Source: Desmodesmus armatus (taxonomy: Eukaryota > Chlorophyta > Chlorophyceae > Sphaeropleales > Scenedesmaceae). Taken from it: DNA of 64,000 nt. Below the pieces are notes generated by a model, which had not been told where the DNA came from, searched no databases, and saw nothing but the letters and a program-made list of their open reading frames with translations. A program made the translations under genes and the position numbers. This document shows, one piece after another, positions 1 to 11,018 of the stretch. The stretch is taken from assembly GCA_007449985.2 (NCBI GenBank), contig VIIQ02000743.1, positions 1 through 64,000 on the forward strand, in the 5' to 3' direction. Each line of letters begins with the position of its first letter. The stretch's first letter is position 1.

Positions 1-785
1 GCATGTAGTGATCTTTTTGATGTAGCGTTACAATCGCTCATCTGCATTCAACACACCACACTGCACAACCACCACACATCACATGTACAGTGAGTACTGT
101 AGTCACAGGAACGAGTATCCTTGCTGTATCGACCTCATCGACATCCCCTGTAGACCGACACACTGCACATGCTTCATGCAGGCTGTCCAATTGACACACT
201 TTCTTTCTCACATCTCATCACGACACCCTGATACTGTGTAGTGTCCACTTCACCACAACAGGCTGATCACTGCATTCTCACTGCAGTCTCACCCATCTCT
301 ACACACGTCAGTCTCCAACTGCTGGACTAACGCTCAGCCTGCTCGACAACTGCGTGGCTACGCCTCCTACCCCCCCAGAGCAGGAAGAGCGGAAGGACAG
401 TACCCGCCTCAAATCCTCCTGACTGCACCACTGCAGAAAAAATTGAAGGAAGCAATATCCCAACACACACAACCCCACCAGCCACACACACCTTGCACCC
501 ACCCTGCCAACACACCCGCACAAGCATCTGCAAGGCCACAGGGGCGCCTGTAACACAGTACACCACACAAAGTGAACAATGCAGACAAAAGACCAGCCAA
601 CTCTGCGGAAAGCACCAACCACGGAAGGAAACAAAGAAGGATCACCACAGAAGAGAGCACCCGTGTGCCCAAGAGGCAAAACAGAGCAGAACAGACCTCT
701 ACAACTGAAAGGGGAGCCAGCTCAACCCTCAGTCAAGTGAGAACATGGGAATGATACATCCATGTGAACAAGGCAGACAGACAGG

Positions 786-946
786 CATCAGGGGAGCCAC
801 TCAACCCTGGAACAAGTAGACAAGAGGAGGGGGATGCAGCGCATGGTCCACTCCCGTTCCAGAGACATCAGGGGAACCACGTTCAACCCTGGAACAAGCA
901 GACAAGAGGAGGGGAATGTAGCGCATGGTGCACTCCCGATCCAGAC
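786..946. repeat. two-copy tandem repeat, 80-bp period
   Basis: Two diverged copies sit head to tail. Each begins CATCAGGGGA and contains CAACCCTGGAACAAG, then AGACAAGAGGAGGGG, then GCGCATGG and CACTCCCG. The second copy starts at 866. Confidence 0.85.
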
Positions 947-1447
947 ACAAGCAAGTAAACACTGCAGGACAAGAAGATCACGCCAAACTGAAACAAGGCG
1001 TAGCCAGGGCACCAAGGTCCACACAGTATCAAGGGAACGGCATAGCCGGCAAGGGACCTTGGCCTGAACGTACGCACAGCACACAAACAAAGACGAAAAG
1101 TGAACATAATACGCACGAAGAGGTTCTACTGAACCTGCCGCTAACATAAGTAGGGCACCCACGTCCAGCCAGCACCTCCTACGGCACAAGCCATCACCAT
1201 CAGCCTGTTGCAGGCGGAAAGAGGGCACGCAATGGGGCCAAGAAGGCGCACCGCGTGTCCCCAACAAGAACAAACCACTAGCAATGCATGCAGAATGGAA
1301 AGCATCAAGCAACAGAGAAAGCACGCCAACCTGCCAAGGAGAATGTAGGTGTGGGCGATTGTGACGGCACCCAAGACCAACCAGAAAAGCGCACACACGC
1401 ACCACAACAGAAACTGAAAGCACACCAACAAGCTAGACCTACACCCC

Positions 1448-1486
1448 AATGACAGTCACCAATGACAGTCACCAATGACAGTCACC
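1448..1486. repeat. 13-bp tandem repeat, three copies
   Basis: AATGACAGTCACC is repeated three times without change at 1448, 1461 and 1474. Confidence 0.95.
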
Positions 1487-1589
1487 AGGGCAGGGCAGTG
1501 CTGGCACTCAAAGCACTTACCAACCAAACCAGACAAGTGTGCCGCTAGAGCACACACCAGCTGCGCGCTGCTGCCAGAGAAAAAATGCA

Positions 1590-2966
1590 CTACGGGGGAC
1601 CGGGGCCTCCAACTGACCTAGACCAGGGCACCTGGTCTAAGCCACCAGCAGTGCGCTCAGGGAGCTGCACTGGCTGAGCTGCTGCTGCTGCTGCTGAGAA
1701 GGGAAGACCGACTCGGCTGCGAACCTGCGGAGCTGCAGATGCGTAGCCACCAAACACAAATGCGCCAGAAAAACCACCTGATGCAAGGGCCAAACAAGAA
1801 ACAGACGGGGAGGGGACAAGTGCGAAGTCCCCAGAACCACCCACAGGAGCAACCACAAAGGGCATCACACTGCTGCGTGTGTCGTCAAGTGCATCATCCT
1901 GCCAGCCACCGTTGCCGCTGGGGGCAAGGCTGACCGGGCTGTTGCTGCCAGAAGGGAAAGCTGTGACAGGGCTGCTGTTGCCACTGCTGCTGGAGAAGGC
2001 AGCAGCAGAGACGGGGCTGCTGCAGCCGCTGCTGGCACTAGGGGCAGCAAGAGGCGGGTACCCAGGGGGTGTGCCAGCCTCCTGACTGTCAAACTGCTGC
2101 GGGGCATCTAGCTGCTGTTGCTGGGCAGCCCACTGCCGCCACAGCTGCAGCTCAGCAGCCATGCTGTCATGCTGCTGCTGCACCTGCCGCAGCTCGGCTT
2201 GGCTGCTGCAAGCTTTGCCGTACCAGTGCTGCACCTCTGCAGTCAACTGGTCGTGCATGGAAGCTGCCTCATGCAACTGGTGTTGAGACAACTGCAGGTC
2301 CTGCTGTAGCTGACGGACCTGTTGCTGCAAGGGCTGGACAGACTGCTGGGTAGCCTCTAGCTGGTCCTGTAAGCGACACTGCTGCTGTTGAGACTGCTGT
2401 TGGGTCTGCTCCAGCTGCGACTGTACCTGGATGACCTGGGTTTGCAGCTGAATAACCTGGAACTGGAGCTGGATACACTGGTCCTGCTGCTCTTGAAGCT
2501 GCAAGCGCTCCCGCTGGTTGTACTGTAACTGCTGCTGTTGGGCCTGCTGCTCCGCGCATTGAAGCTGCTGCTGGGAACACTGTAGCTGCTGCTCCAGCTG
2601 TTCAGACCGACTGTTGGAGTGCTCAAGCTGCTGCTGCAGCTTGGTGACCTCCTGCTGGAGTTGCTGCTCCTGTCCAAGTGACTGCTGCTGAAGCCGGTCC
2701 TGCAACAGCTTGGACAGCTCATACCACTGGTGGGCCTCTGCGGACAGCTGATCCTGCTGTGACTCTGCCTGCTGCAGTAGCTGCTCCAGCTGCTGGGCCC
2801 GCTGCTCAGAAAGCTCCAGCTGCCGCTGCAGCTGACTGGCCTGTTCCTGTGCTGCAGCACGCTCTGCCTCAGCATGCTGCAACTGCCGTGACTGGCTGCC
2901 TTGCGTGAGAAACTGCTCATCCACCTCCACGAAACGACCGAATCCGTAAGGCAGAATTCGGACCAT
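1590..2966 (-). CDS. Gln-rich coiled-coil protein
   Basis: A single open frame of 458 residues from an ATG at 2966 to a TAG at 1590-1592. The first 20 residues are not repetitive (they include PYGFGRFVEVDEQF). Residues about 25-295 are a long run of Leu/Gln heptads (patterns such as LQQQLE and QLEQ), which predicts a long coiled coil with three short W-containing breaks (HQWYE, QHWYG, QLWRQW). The last 160 residues are Ser/Pro/Gly-rich and probably disordered. Much of the frame is built from CAG/CTG codons, so part of the repeat may reflect trinucleotide expansion. No enzyme domain is visible. A structural or scaffold role is inference only. The non-repetitive head, clean ATG and single uninterrupted frame argue that it is a real gene. 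Confidence 0.65.
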   Translation of the reverse strand: MVRILPYGFGRFVEVDEQFLTQGSQSRQLQHAEAERAAAQEQASQLQRQLELSEQRAQQLEQLLQQAESQQDQLSAEAHQWYELSKLLQDRLQQQSLGQEQQLQQEVTKLQQQLEHSNSRSEQLEQQLQCSQQQLQCAEQQAQQQQLQYNQRERLQLQEQQDQCIQLQFQVIQLQTQVIQVQSQLEQTQQQSQQQQCRLQDQLEATQQSVQPLQQQVRQLQQDLQLSQHQLHEAASMHDQLTAEVQHWYGKACSSQAELRQVQQQHDSMAAELQLWRQWAAQQQQLDAPQQFDSQEAGTPPGYPPLAAPSASSGCSSPVSAAAFSSSSGNSSPVTAFPSGSNSPVSLAPSGNGGWQDDALDDTRSSVMPFVVAPVGGSGDFALVPSPSVSCLALASGGFSGAFVFGGYASAAPQVRSRVGLPFSAAAAAAQPVQLPERTAGGLDQVPWSRSVGGPGPP

Positions 2967-3384
2967 GCTGCAGGAGGGTCTGGGAGTGACTAGCTGAAGG
3001 GGCTAGGAGTGAGAGACCGCTAGGGTGCTGCCTCTAGGACAGCATGCCCTCCGACTCCACCATAAAGACTGAAATGCTGCGACTAGAAAGGGAGAGGGAT
3101 GCTGCCCACAATCGCGACGCGAGAGGTGAGCACCACTAGCGATCTTCAGATGTAAAATCTCAAGAGACACAGAAGATAACTGGAACCCAGGAGAGACACT
3201 CAATTAACTGAGTTTGAAACCTGAAACGACAACTGAGAGCTCGGGAGACCACGTCTATCGACCGAGACTGAACACAGACAACTGGCTGACAACTGGCTCT
3301 GGCTGCTCTAACGGGCCAAAAGCTGGCGAGCCCGGGGTTACGACGGCTACATGTCTGTAAGCTAGATCCATGCACCACCAATGA

Positions 3385-5211
3385 ATGTGGCGGGTGCACG
3401 GCCTAAATGGCTGGGCTGGCAACTGGCAGAGTAACTGCATCACACATGTCACACCTGTAATGCAAGCTGCTCTGACAGGTGTACACAAAAGCACGCATGC
3501 ACCAATAAGAACGCTACACGCAGGCACAGCGGTGGATGCTGCAGACGATGATGGTCGTACAGCGCTTCAAAAGGCAGCACAACACTGCCAGAGCAGCGGT
3601 CACGTTGATGTGATACAGCTGCTGCTGAAGGTGGGCGCTGCTGTCAATGCCACTGACGGAATTGACAGGACAGCCCTGCACTGGGCAGCATGCAGCGGCA
3701 GCACAGAGGCAGTCCAGCTGCTTTTAGACTCCCAGACAGGATTGCGCGGTGCTGACTTCGCAAAGATGACAGCCCTGCACTTGGTCGCCCAGCAGGGTCA
3801 CACTGCAGTCGCACAGCTGCTGCTGGATGTACATGCAGCAGTGAGTGCTGCTGATGCATTGGGTTTGACAGCCCTGCACATTGCAGCCGAGAAAGGACAC
3901 ACTGCAGTAGCGCAGCTGCTTCTTGGTAGTGATGCACCAGTTCATGCTGTTGCTGCATTCGGGTCCACAGCCCTGCATTTGGCAGCAGAGCTCGGGCACA
4001 TTGAAGTGGTGCGGCTTTTGCTGGAGGCGCATCATCATCATCATCATCATTACACGTGTTTCCGGCCAGGTTCATTGTGCATGCAGCAAGCTGCAAGCAG
4101 CAAATCGACCTTGGTGCAAGACAAGCAAGACACCACCAGGCGACTAGTGACCTAGGACACTAGAAGGCCTGTGCCAGTTACGGCCACAACGCAGGCATAC
4201 AAAGGGCATAAAAGCAGCAGCGCTGAAACGGGCTGCTGACGACCACCCCAAACATGCTGCTGTGTGGTTTCAAAACCAAACTACTGTAGTGGTATTCCCA
4301 AGGACCTGTGGTCAGCAAGTCGCTCGAGTGCCCCAAGCAAGCACTAGGCGTAGCTGGGTGAGCAGAGCTCTGCAACCCACAACAGTAGCTGTTCGCCAGG
4401 TCACCACTTCAGCTGCTGTGCAACCACATATTGAAAACCGCCCCAGAAAACCATCCATGTGGCATCCATATGTCCGTGTTGTGGGATAGGGTTGTGGGTG
4501 TTGCTGGAGGCGCATGCTGACGTTAATGCTCGGGACGCAGAGGGATTAACCCCCATTGAGTGGGCAGCAGAAAATGGTCACACAGAGACTGTTGAGCTCA
4601 TGTTAGCTGTTCCAGAGTTGACAGTCAACACCATGGCTGCAGCAGCTAGTGGAGCAGCATCAGAAGGCCATACACAGCTGGCTGTCAGGGTGCTCAAGGT
4701 TCTCATGGCAAGGGACAGGCCTGCAGCGGCGGCAGTGATCACCACGGCAGATCAGTCATTGGCAGATGATGTGCTGAGGCTGTGGGGGACTGCTGAAGGC
4801 AGAGTTAGCGAGCTAGAAGCACGGTGGCCAGAGCTGCAGCAGCTGCTGATTGGTATTGCAGGAAGCCATCACCAGCTGCAGGCAGCTGCTGCATCCATCA
4901 CCGTTGCTGCTGTCAGTGCTGCGGTGCAAGCTGCAAGGCAGGTGTTGGGTGACACAGCGGGTGAAGCAGCTGTGAACGCAGCCAGGGCAGCTGCAGTTGC
5001 TGCTGTTGCACAAGTGGCACCCCTCACTCAAGACGCAGCAGCGGCAGCAGCAGCAGCAACAGCAGCACCCATAGCAGCACCACCAGCGGCTGCACTACCA
5101 GGCAGGCGACAGAAGCGTGCAGCAAAGTCAGCTGTGCTGGACACGCCGGTAGGCCAGGAGGAAGCTGTGAAAGCGGCAGGAAGATCAAATAAGCGTTCAA
5201 AGCGTTCATGA
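3385..5211 (+). CDS. ankyrin-repeat protein with conserved Ala-rich C-terminal domain, interrupted
   Basis: From ATG 3385 the frame encodes about six ankyrin repeats (signatures DGRTALQKAA, DRTALHWAA, MTALHLVAQQGH, LTALHIAAEKGH, STALHLAAELGH). It runs into seven His codons at 4030 and stops at 4155. The same frame resumes at 4501 with LLEAHADVNA, another repeat, then a C-terminal region with GRVSELEARWPELQ and IGIAGSHHQL, an Ala-rich stretch, and a basic tail ending at TGA 5211. The C-terminal block matches the ankyrin gene at 35641-37310, so the two are paralogues. The 483 bp between the two copies of TTGCTGGAGGCGCAT is a whole number of codons. Either an insertion broke the gene, or it is spliced: GT at 4056 to AG at 4490 also restores the frame. 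Ankyrin arrays bind other proteins; the partner is unknown. Confidence 0.7.
4018..4515. mobile_element. insertion flanked by 15-bp direct repeats in ankyrin gene
   Basis: TTGCTGGAGGCGCAT occurs at 4018-4032 and exactly again at 4501-4515. Between them are 468 bp that begin with six further CAT units and contain stops in the gene frame. The layout is that of a target-site duplication. A microsatellite next to one copy, read on the minus strand as an (ATG)n tail, would fit a short non-LTR element, but no Pol III boxes or terminal inverted repeats are evident. An introner-like element is the other option, since a GT-AG pair inside it restores the frame. Confidence 0.5.
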
Positions 5212-5852
5212 TGTGGCAGCTTAGGCTGAAGTGCTGCCAGTGGTACTATAGTATCTTGCGGTACAGTGTGTTGTGCTTATGCTTCGTATGTAGGCTGGTT
5301 CTTGCAGCAGTGTTCTGTTTGTTTTGGCCTCAGCAATGCCGGCACATTCAAGCTGTTGAAGCGGCAGCTGGGGTTTTCAGTATGAACAGCCAAGCAGCAG
5401 GTGCAGCAGCATAGTGGTAGTGGTGTGCCCTCTTTGATTGCTGCAACCAAAGCATTTGGCTTTGCCTTGAGTGCCTCGCAGTGCAGGCGTTGTCAGATGG
5501 TGCATTGTGCCAGTGCAAAAGCAGCTGATGCCTGCATGGTATCATACAGTTGGCAACCGCAGGCTTGATCTTGGCAGTTGTTGATGCATGTGAAGCTACT
5601 ATCTGTAGCGGCACCTGTACTACAAGGGTTCCCTAGTACCTGCGCAGCAATCTTCAAGACCGGATGTTTTCACCCCTCACCAGTTGATGGACCCCGATCG
5701 CAACACTGCCACCCTTGGCAATCGTCACACACCACCATAAGAACCTGCTGGCTGTCAACTGCATGCGCGTGAGATAGCCATTGCACCTTGCCCTGAGGGC
5801 CCCAGCTTCCAACACATCCCAGTACCACCCTGGCCTCTCCACAAAAGCACAA

Positions 5853-5889
<37 letters not shown>

Positions 5890-7705
5890 AGAACAAAGAA
5901 AAAAACCCAGTTCACCATCTGCCCTGTCTGTTCCAGACAGGGGAGCCGCCAACCTAGAATTGACTCTCACTTGAAGCAACCAACTGACAAGCCAGCTGCT
6001 TCAGGCCAGCCACAGCCTTAGCATGTCCCAGCCATGCATACCATGTGCAACTGCTCAAAGGTTGTGAAAGCAGATGACTCTGGCAACAGCCTGGCATATT
6101 CAAAGTCACATCGCCGTTCAGCTGTGCTGCAACCAGGGCATACATAGGGCACCACCCTCCCTGTCAAACCAGAAAGACCTGATACATAGCATTCGCCGGT
6201 CAAAACCAGTCTGACAGGCTTGGTGGCGCCACCACACGCCTGTGTACAAGCTCATATCACTCCTGGAGGCAATATACTCTGAGCATTCATATGACCAAAA
6301 TGCGTATTTGGACAACACTTCCTAACAAACACGCCCAACAAATGTGTCAATGGTCAATCGTAAGGACAGCTGATGGTTGAGCAAGTTCAACTACTTGGCA
6401 GACAAACAAGCAGAACAGCTGGCACAGACGAGTTTCGCAAGCGCAAAAATACCATAGACTGCAACTGCAACATGTCAAGGGTGCACATGCTAGAGGACAC
6501 TACTCTGCACAAAACAACACTGACAGGGTAGCAGTACAACTGGACTGAAGGACACTACAACAGCTAGTCAATGTCCTGAAGCGATGCCGTGAGAGTCTTC
6601 TAAGGCATATCCTCACAGCCATAGACAGCAACACAACGACTGCAACTGCTACCAAATTCGGTGGCCAGGGCGAAGTCAAACTGACCTTGCAAAAGCACTG
6701 GGACTGCCGCCTGCATCTGCATGAGAAGTACAACGCAAGATGCGCTCCCTGACGACCATGCATGCATACATAATAGACACCTCATAAAACCGATGGATAA
6801 TGGCTGGCCCCACAGCCAGAAGGGCATGGCTGGAGACCTCCCCAAGATCAACACACCCCACGTGGTAGACCTTTTGTCAGGTACGTACCCGTACATGCAG
6901 CCATCATGCATAGCACTAGCGCTAGCAGTTCTGCAGCCATGCTCATAGCAGTCCACCAGATGACACAGCATGCACCGACTGAGATACAGCTGGCCTCTCA
7001 TTACAGCCCATGTTGCACCAAAATAAAATTTTTGACAACAGGGCAACGTGATGAGGCTACAGTACAGTATGGCAGCAAACACACACATGTACACAGTCAT
7101 ACATGCCCAGAGCTGCCAATCTTTCAAAATGGTCAAAGGAATGCAGGCCAGCCACATACACCACAGCGCACCGCAAGTGCAGCACCACTGCAGACGACCA
7201 GACTAGCCACACAAAGCATGGCACACAAGGCACTACACCCAATGGCCCAAGCAAGCCAACATGCTGATAAGACTCCTCGAGCTGCTGTCGCCCTCATGGG
7301 TTGCTCAGCTCTTGGCGAGCCAACTTGCGTAATTGTGAGTTATGAATTGCAACCTCAGGCTGTGCTGACAGCATGCTGCCCTGCACCTCTCAACGTGCTG
7401 CACAACCCAACTTGGGTGACTGAGTCAACTTGCAGCAGCACCAACAAAGACCTTGCGTGCACACCAGAAGGGACCGAAACAGCACCACAGTCCTTTCCCA
7501 AGCTAGGAGGGCGCAGTGGCGCAACACCCCTTCCCCTCATGGCTGCTCAGCGGCCACGATAGGCTGCATCACACAGCCCTTGAAACCCTACAGGACCCCT
7601 GCTTGGCATGCCGCCACTGCTGTCGCCACTGATGCCCCCCCAAAACACACAGGTCCTGTGCTTTTGTCAAGACACCCCTGCTCACCATACCAGCAACTGC
7701 TGCTG
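5212..7705. other. intergenic, no supported gene
   Basis: Nothing codes convincingly here. Frames up to about 218 codons exist (the longest at 6906-7562, plus) but show no domain, no repeat structure and no codon pattern like the neighbouring genes. The stretch includes a (CA)n microsatellite at 5857-5887. Confidence 0.5.
5857..5887. repeat. (CA)n microsatellite
   Basis: Fifteen consecutive CA dinucleotides plus one base. Confidence 0.97.
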
Positions 7706-9355
7706 TCACACATGGTGGACTACAACGGTCACACATGAAGAGCACCCTTGATCTGGCAGCCTTGCAACCTTGCTGCTAGCCGCCACCGCCGCAGCAGCAG
7801 CAGTTACTGCAGGAGCAGCATAAGCCGCAGGGTGGGCTGCACCTGCAGGCACTGCTGCCACTTGCACTGCATAGGGTATGGCGAGGTGTGTGAGTTGTGT
7901 TGCTGCTGCCAGCTGAGCCGCATCATCAGGCAGCAACTGCAGCCCCACAAGCCGCAGCTCCTGTAAAACAGGCAGGCTGCAGATGGCAGCACACACGGCG
8001 TCTGCGGCTGTACCCACTGCTGCCGTTGCGCCTGCAGCGTCAGCAGCTGCTGCAGCAGAAGGAAGGTGACGGCACCCCTGCGGTTGCTGCTGCTGCAACA
8101 CCTCGATCACAAGGGTCTTCAGCGTAGGCAGCTGCCGCAGCTGCTGCGCAAGCTCCCCCTGCCAGCTGCTGCCCACGCCACCCCTGCTGCCCTGGCCCGG
8201 CTGACTCAACCCCTGGGCCAGCTGCACATGCAGGTGGGCCAGCTTCCCCTTGGCCCCCACCTGGCCCAGCACAGCCAGCTGCTCCGTTGTCAGAGCGCAG
8301 CGCAGGCCGCGCAGTGGCAGCTCCTGCAGGTGCTTCACACCTGCTGCTGAGAGTCCCCAGCTGCTGTAAGCCAGGTGCAGCTCCTGCAGGGACTGCATGC
8401 AGGACAGCTGCCCCAGCACAACTTCTGGAGCATCCCCTGTGATGTGCAGCTGCTGCAGGAGCTTCAGAGGCAGCAGCGGCAGCACGCTGCAGTGGTGGAC
8501 CCGTAAGGACCGCAGCTGTGCTGGCAGGACATCACAGCCCCGGAGGCTGTGTAACTCAAGCTCCTGCAGTGCTGTCAAGTGCTGGAGCTGCAGCTGCTGC
8601 TGCTCCCGTGTTGCGCGCGCGTATAGCCGCGGCAGCGGGGGACCCACTGTAAGGACCTGCAGGGATGCTGGCAGCTGCTGGCTGGCGCTCCGGCTGATAC
8701 TGAAGTGCTGCAGGTGCAGCGCTGTGATGGCTGTGAGGGTGTGGACAGCAGGGGCTAGGTCCTCGAAGGACCCCATGTGAGCTGAGGTTGCGCCTGGGCT
8801 ACTACTGTCCACACAGCTCAGGGCCAAGCTGCGCAAACTGCTGAGGTGCAGGAGGGACTTGGCGAACGCACGGGGCTTGCTGTCAATGCTGATGGCCCAG
8901 TCGAGCCGGGTCAGGCCTGTGGGGCTCAGAGGGCTTGGCAGCAGGGGCACTGCGGGTGCTGAGAGCCTTGCCAGCCGCAGGCACTGCTGCTGCAGGGCTG
9001 CAACTGCTGCTGGGACACTGTGGGGCTGGGGTGGTGCCTGGGTTGCACTGGGCGCTGCTGCTGTTGGGGTGAACAGCAGCTGGCACACCAGGTTCTGGTG
9101 CTTTTGCAGCCACTTGTTGAGCTGCTTTATGAGCCGGCCTGAGTGCTGAGGGTGCTGATGGAGCTGGACCGCCAGCCTGTGCTGACAGCTGCTGTGCACG
9201 TCTGCTGTCATGGCCTGGCTGCAGCACAGCAGCTTGCAAACTACTGCCTGTGCCAGGGGTTGCCAGGCATGCTGCAGCAGCAGCCTCCACACAAACTCGC
9301 CTTCAGCCAGCAAGTGTGTGCTGCCTGCTGCTGCGGACGCCTCTTGTTTGCCCAT
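7706..9355 (-). CDS. leucine-rich-repeat protein
   Basis: Open frame of 549 residues from ATG 9355. Residues about 20-95 form a Leu/Trp/Cys-rich head (FVWRLLLQHAWQPL, CKLLCCSQAM) that could be a degenerate F-box-like helix bundle. From about residue 150 there are repeated LRR units (LSSLRSLALS, LTAITALHLQHFSIS, LTALQELELHSL, MQSLQELHLAYSSW, LPVLQELRLVGLQLLP, ATQLTHLAIPY). Ala/Gln-rich linkers made of GCA and CAG codons separate them. The last 20 residues after VARLPDQG do not look like LRR, so the true 3' end may lie in a further exon. LRR arrays bind proteins; a substrate-receptor role is possible if the head is an F-box, but that is inference. Confidence 0.75.
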   Translation of the reverse strand: MGKQEASAAAGSTHLLAEGEFVWRLLLQHAWQPLAQAVVCKLLCCSQAMTADVHSSCQHRLAVQLHQHPQHSGRLIKQLNKWLQKHQNLVCQLLFTPTAAAPSATQAPPQPHSVPAAVAALQQQCLRLARLSAPAVPLLPSPLSPTGLTRLDWAISIDSKPRAFAKSLLHLSSLRSLALSCVDSSSPGATSAHMGSFEDLAPAVHTLTAITALHLQHFSISRSASQQLPASLQVLTVGPPLPRLYARATREQQQLQLQHLTALQELELHSLRGCDVLPAQLRSLRVHHCSVLPLLPLKLLQQLHITGDAPEVVLGQLSCMQSLQELHLAYSSWGLSAAGVKHLQELPLRGLRCALTTEQLAVLGQVGAKGKLAHLHVQLAQGLSQPGQGSRGGVGSSWQGELAQQLRQLPTLKTLVIEVLQQQQPQGCRHLPSAAAAADAAGATAAVGTAADAVCAAICSLPVLQELRLVGLQLLPDDAAQLAAATQLTHLAIPYAVQVAAVPAGAAHPAAYAAPAVTAAAAAVAASSKVARLPDQGCSSCVTVVVHHV

Positions 9356-10626
9356 CGCTCACAGTGCTGCACAGTGGTGGTCAACCTACAGCAAGGTTAA
9401 GCACCCTCGATCTGCGCGCTGCCAGTGGGCTGTGACCGCTTGCCCTGAAGGATCACCAGACAGTACTGTGTTGGCAACCGCTCAGCGGCTGGCCCGCGGC
9501 CCAAAGAAGCCCCGCCTGCACAGCACGGCTGGCTGCGCTTGCGCCATTCCTGAGATCGTGGTAGATTGGTGTACTGCTTCAATGCTAGTAGGGCTGCGCA
9601 GCACGCCCCCTGGATGCTTCCTGCACACCAAACCAAGGCACGGGGCACCAGGCACAGCAGGTTGTCGAGGTGAACGTTGAAGGAGCCACAAACTGGTCTG
9701 CGTAAATTGCAGACAGTGAACTAAATCTTTTACAGTGGCGAACGTCGGCCTTGCGCTGATCTGTGTGAAAATGCCTGCTTGGCACTGGTCACGGAGTGCA
9801 TTTCTGGCCAGCGCCGGGCAAGCCTACACTCACCTCCAGATCAATACGAATGCAGCCCAAAGCATTTACAGAAGTGGATTGCAGGCGAAGGTGGGCGCAT
9901 CACCTTGTCAGCACTTCATCTGGCTTGAGGGTCGCAAAATATAAGGCACTTGTTTCAGATAAACGTCAAAAAATACTTACAAATAAGTACGGTTGAGTGC
10001 ATGCTTGCTCCTCAGCTGTACCGTGATTGCATTGAAGTTAACCCATCCGTGATCTGAACCTGATCTAATTTGTGCCAATCCAAGTGCACGCCTTTCATTC
10101 CTCTTGCAATTGGTCTTGAATTTCGGGTTTTAAAGAAAAGTCTGTGGGGATTGATGTAGTGTACATCAATGGCACCGCTCCACCCTTTTTTGTGCTCAGT
10201 CAGTGGTACTGCTTTTTTGTTCCCACATCTGTCTGGTTTGCTTACAAACATATGACTGACTGAGAAGTCCCAAAAGCATCAAGCCTGCCAGCACTAGGAT
10301 GGTGGCACACTCTCCTGGCTTGCCTTTGACCCAAGGCTTGCGTGCCATAGGAGGGGTGCAGCACCTGACAGGCTGGAAGGTTGCTGCAAAGAAGGGCCAC
10401 AAGCAGCACATAGCATTGGGGACCGTACAGCAGGTGAGACTGTTGAACTCATTATGCATCCGCCAAAACGAGCAGCAGCCGGTCCAACCCACAGCTGTAC
10501 CGCCAAATCAACACCACCGCACGCACCTCAACTTGAATGAACCAACCTCACAGAGCGTCATGCACAGTAGCCCGTGGTCATAGCTGCCGCTGAAACCCAA
10601 CATCATCACTGCTTCTACTGCCTGCG
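9356..10626. other. intergenic, no supported gene
   Basis: I see no exon, repeat or RNA gene I can defend. The segment 9930-10260 is more A/T-rich than its surroundings. It probably holds the promoter of the minus-strand LRR gene at its left end. Confidence 0.4.
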
Positions 10627-10833
10627 ATGAAACCCCATCAGGTGGACAGCATACAGGCTGCGGGCGTCCGGGGTCCCGCCTACCAGCTGCTGCGAGTGGT
10701 GCAGCAGGCAGAGCTAAGGCCCTACGGCTTCAAAGGCCAAGAGGTACACCTGCTGCCGCTGGTGCCCGACATTATAACAGCGCTACACCCCGAGCAGCAG
10801 CTGCTGCTAGTGGACCCACCTGAAGGCAAGTAG
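10627..10833 (+). CDS. possible exon, unrecognised
   Basis: A 68-residue open frame from ATG 10627 that reads like protein (includes GPAYQLLRVVQQAELRPYG and LPLVPDIITALHP). It is followed by GCAAGT at 10826, a good GC-type donor. It could be the 5' exon of the gene starting at 11019: splicing from 10825 to an AG at 11058 keeps the phase, but that acceptor has no pyrimidine tract. Left separate because the link is unproven. Confidence 0.35.
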   Translation: MKPHQVDSIQAAGVRGPAYQLLRVVQQAELRPYGFKGQEVHLLPLVPDIITALHPEQQLLLVDPPEGK

Positions 10834-11018
10834 TCCTCGAAGTAAATGAAAGTAACGCTCTTGGCTCTCTTCTGGCAGTTGGGTTTGCCTAATTGCTGTA
10901 TGTATGGCCAGCCTGTGGGAGTCTGGCCCGGGGGCATGGCGCTACTCTGCAGGCCACCATCAACTAGCAGCCTGTCCTGGCGCCTGAGCCTCTACTCGTC
11001 GTATGGCGTTGCTAAGCC

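Larger units (their letters stand above)
1..1589. other. gene-poor stretch with tandem repeats
   Basis: No coding region can be supported. The + strand from about 330 to 1450 is strongly A- and C-rich, which keeps several frames open by composition alone; the longest open frame (788-1423, minus) has no recognisable domain and lies over a tandem repeat. Two tandem repeats are listed separately. Non-coding sequence or a diverged repeat family is the safest reading. Confidence 0.5.

Noticed and set aside
788..1423. 211-codon minus-strand open frame
   Set aside because: It lies over a tandem repeat in an A/C-skewed stretch, is rich in Cys, Leu and Val as expected from reading that skew backwards, and has no domain.
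6906..7562. 218-codon plus-strand open frame
   Set aside because: No domain, no repeat pattern and no splice support; composition alone can keep a frame open here.
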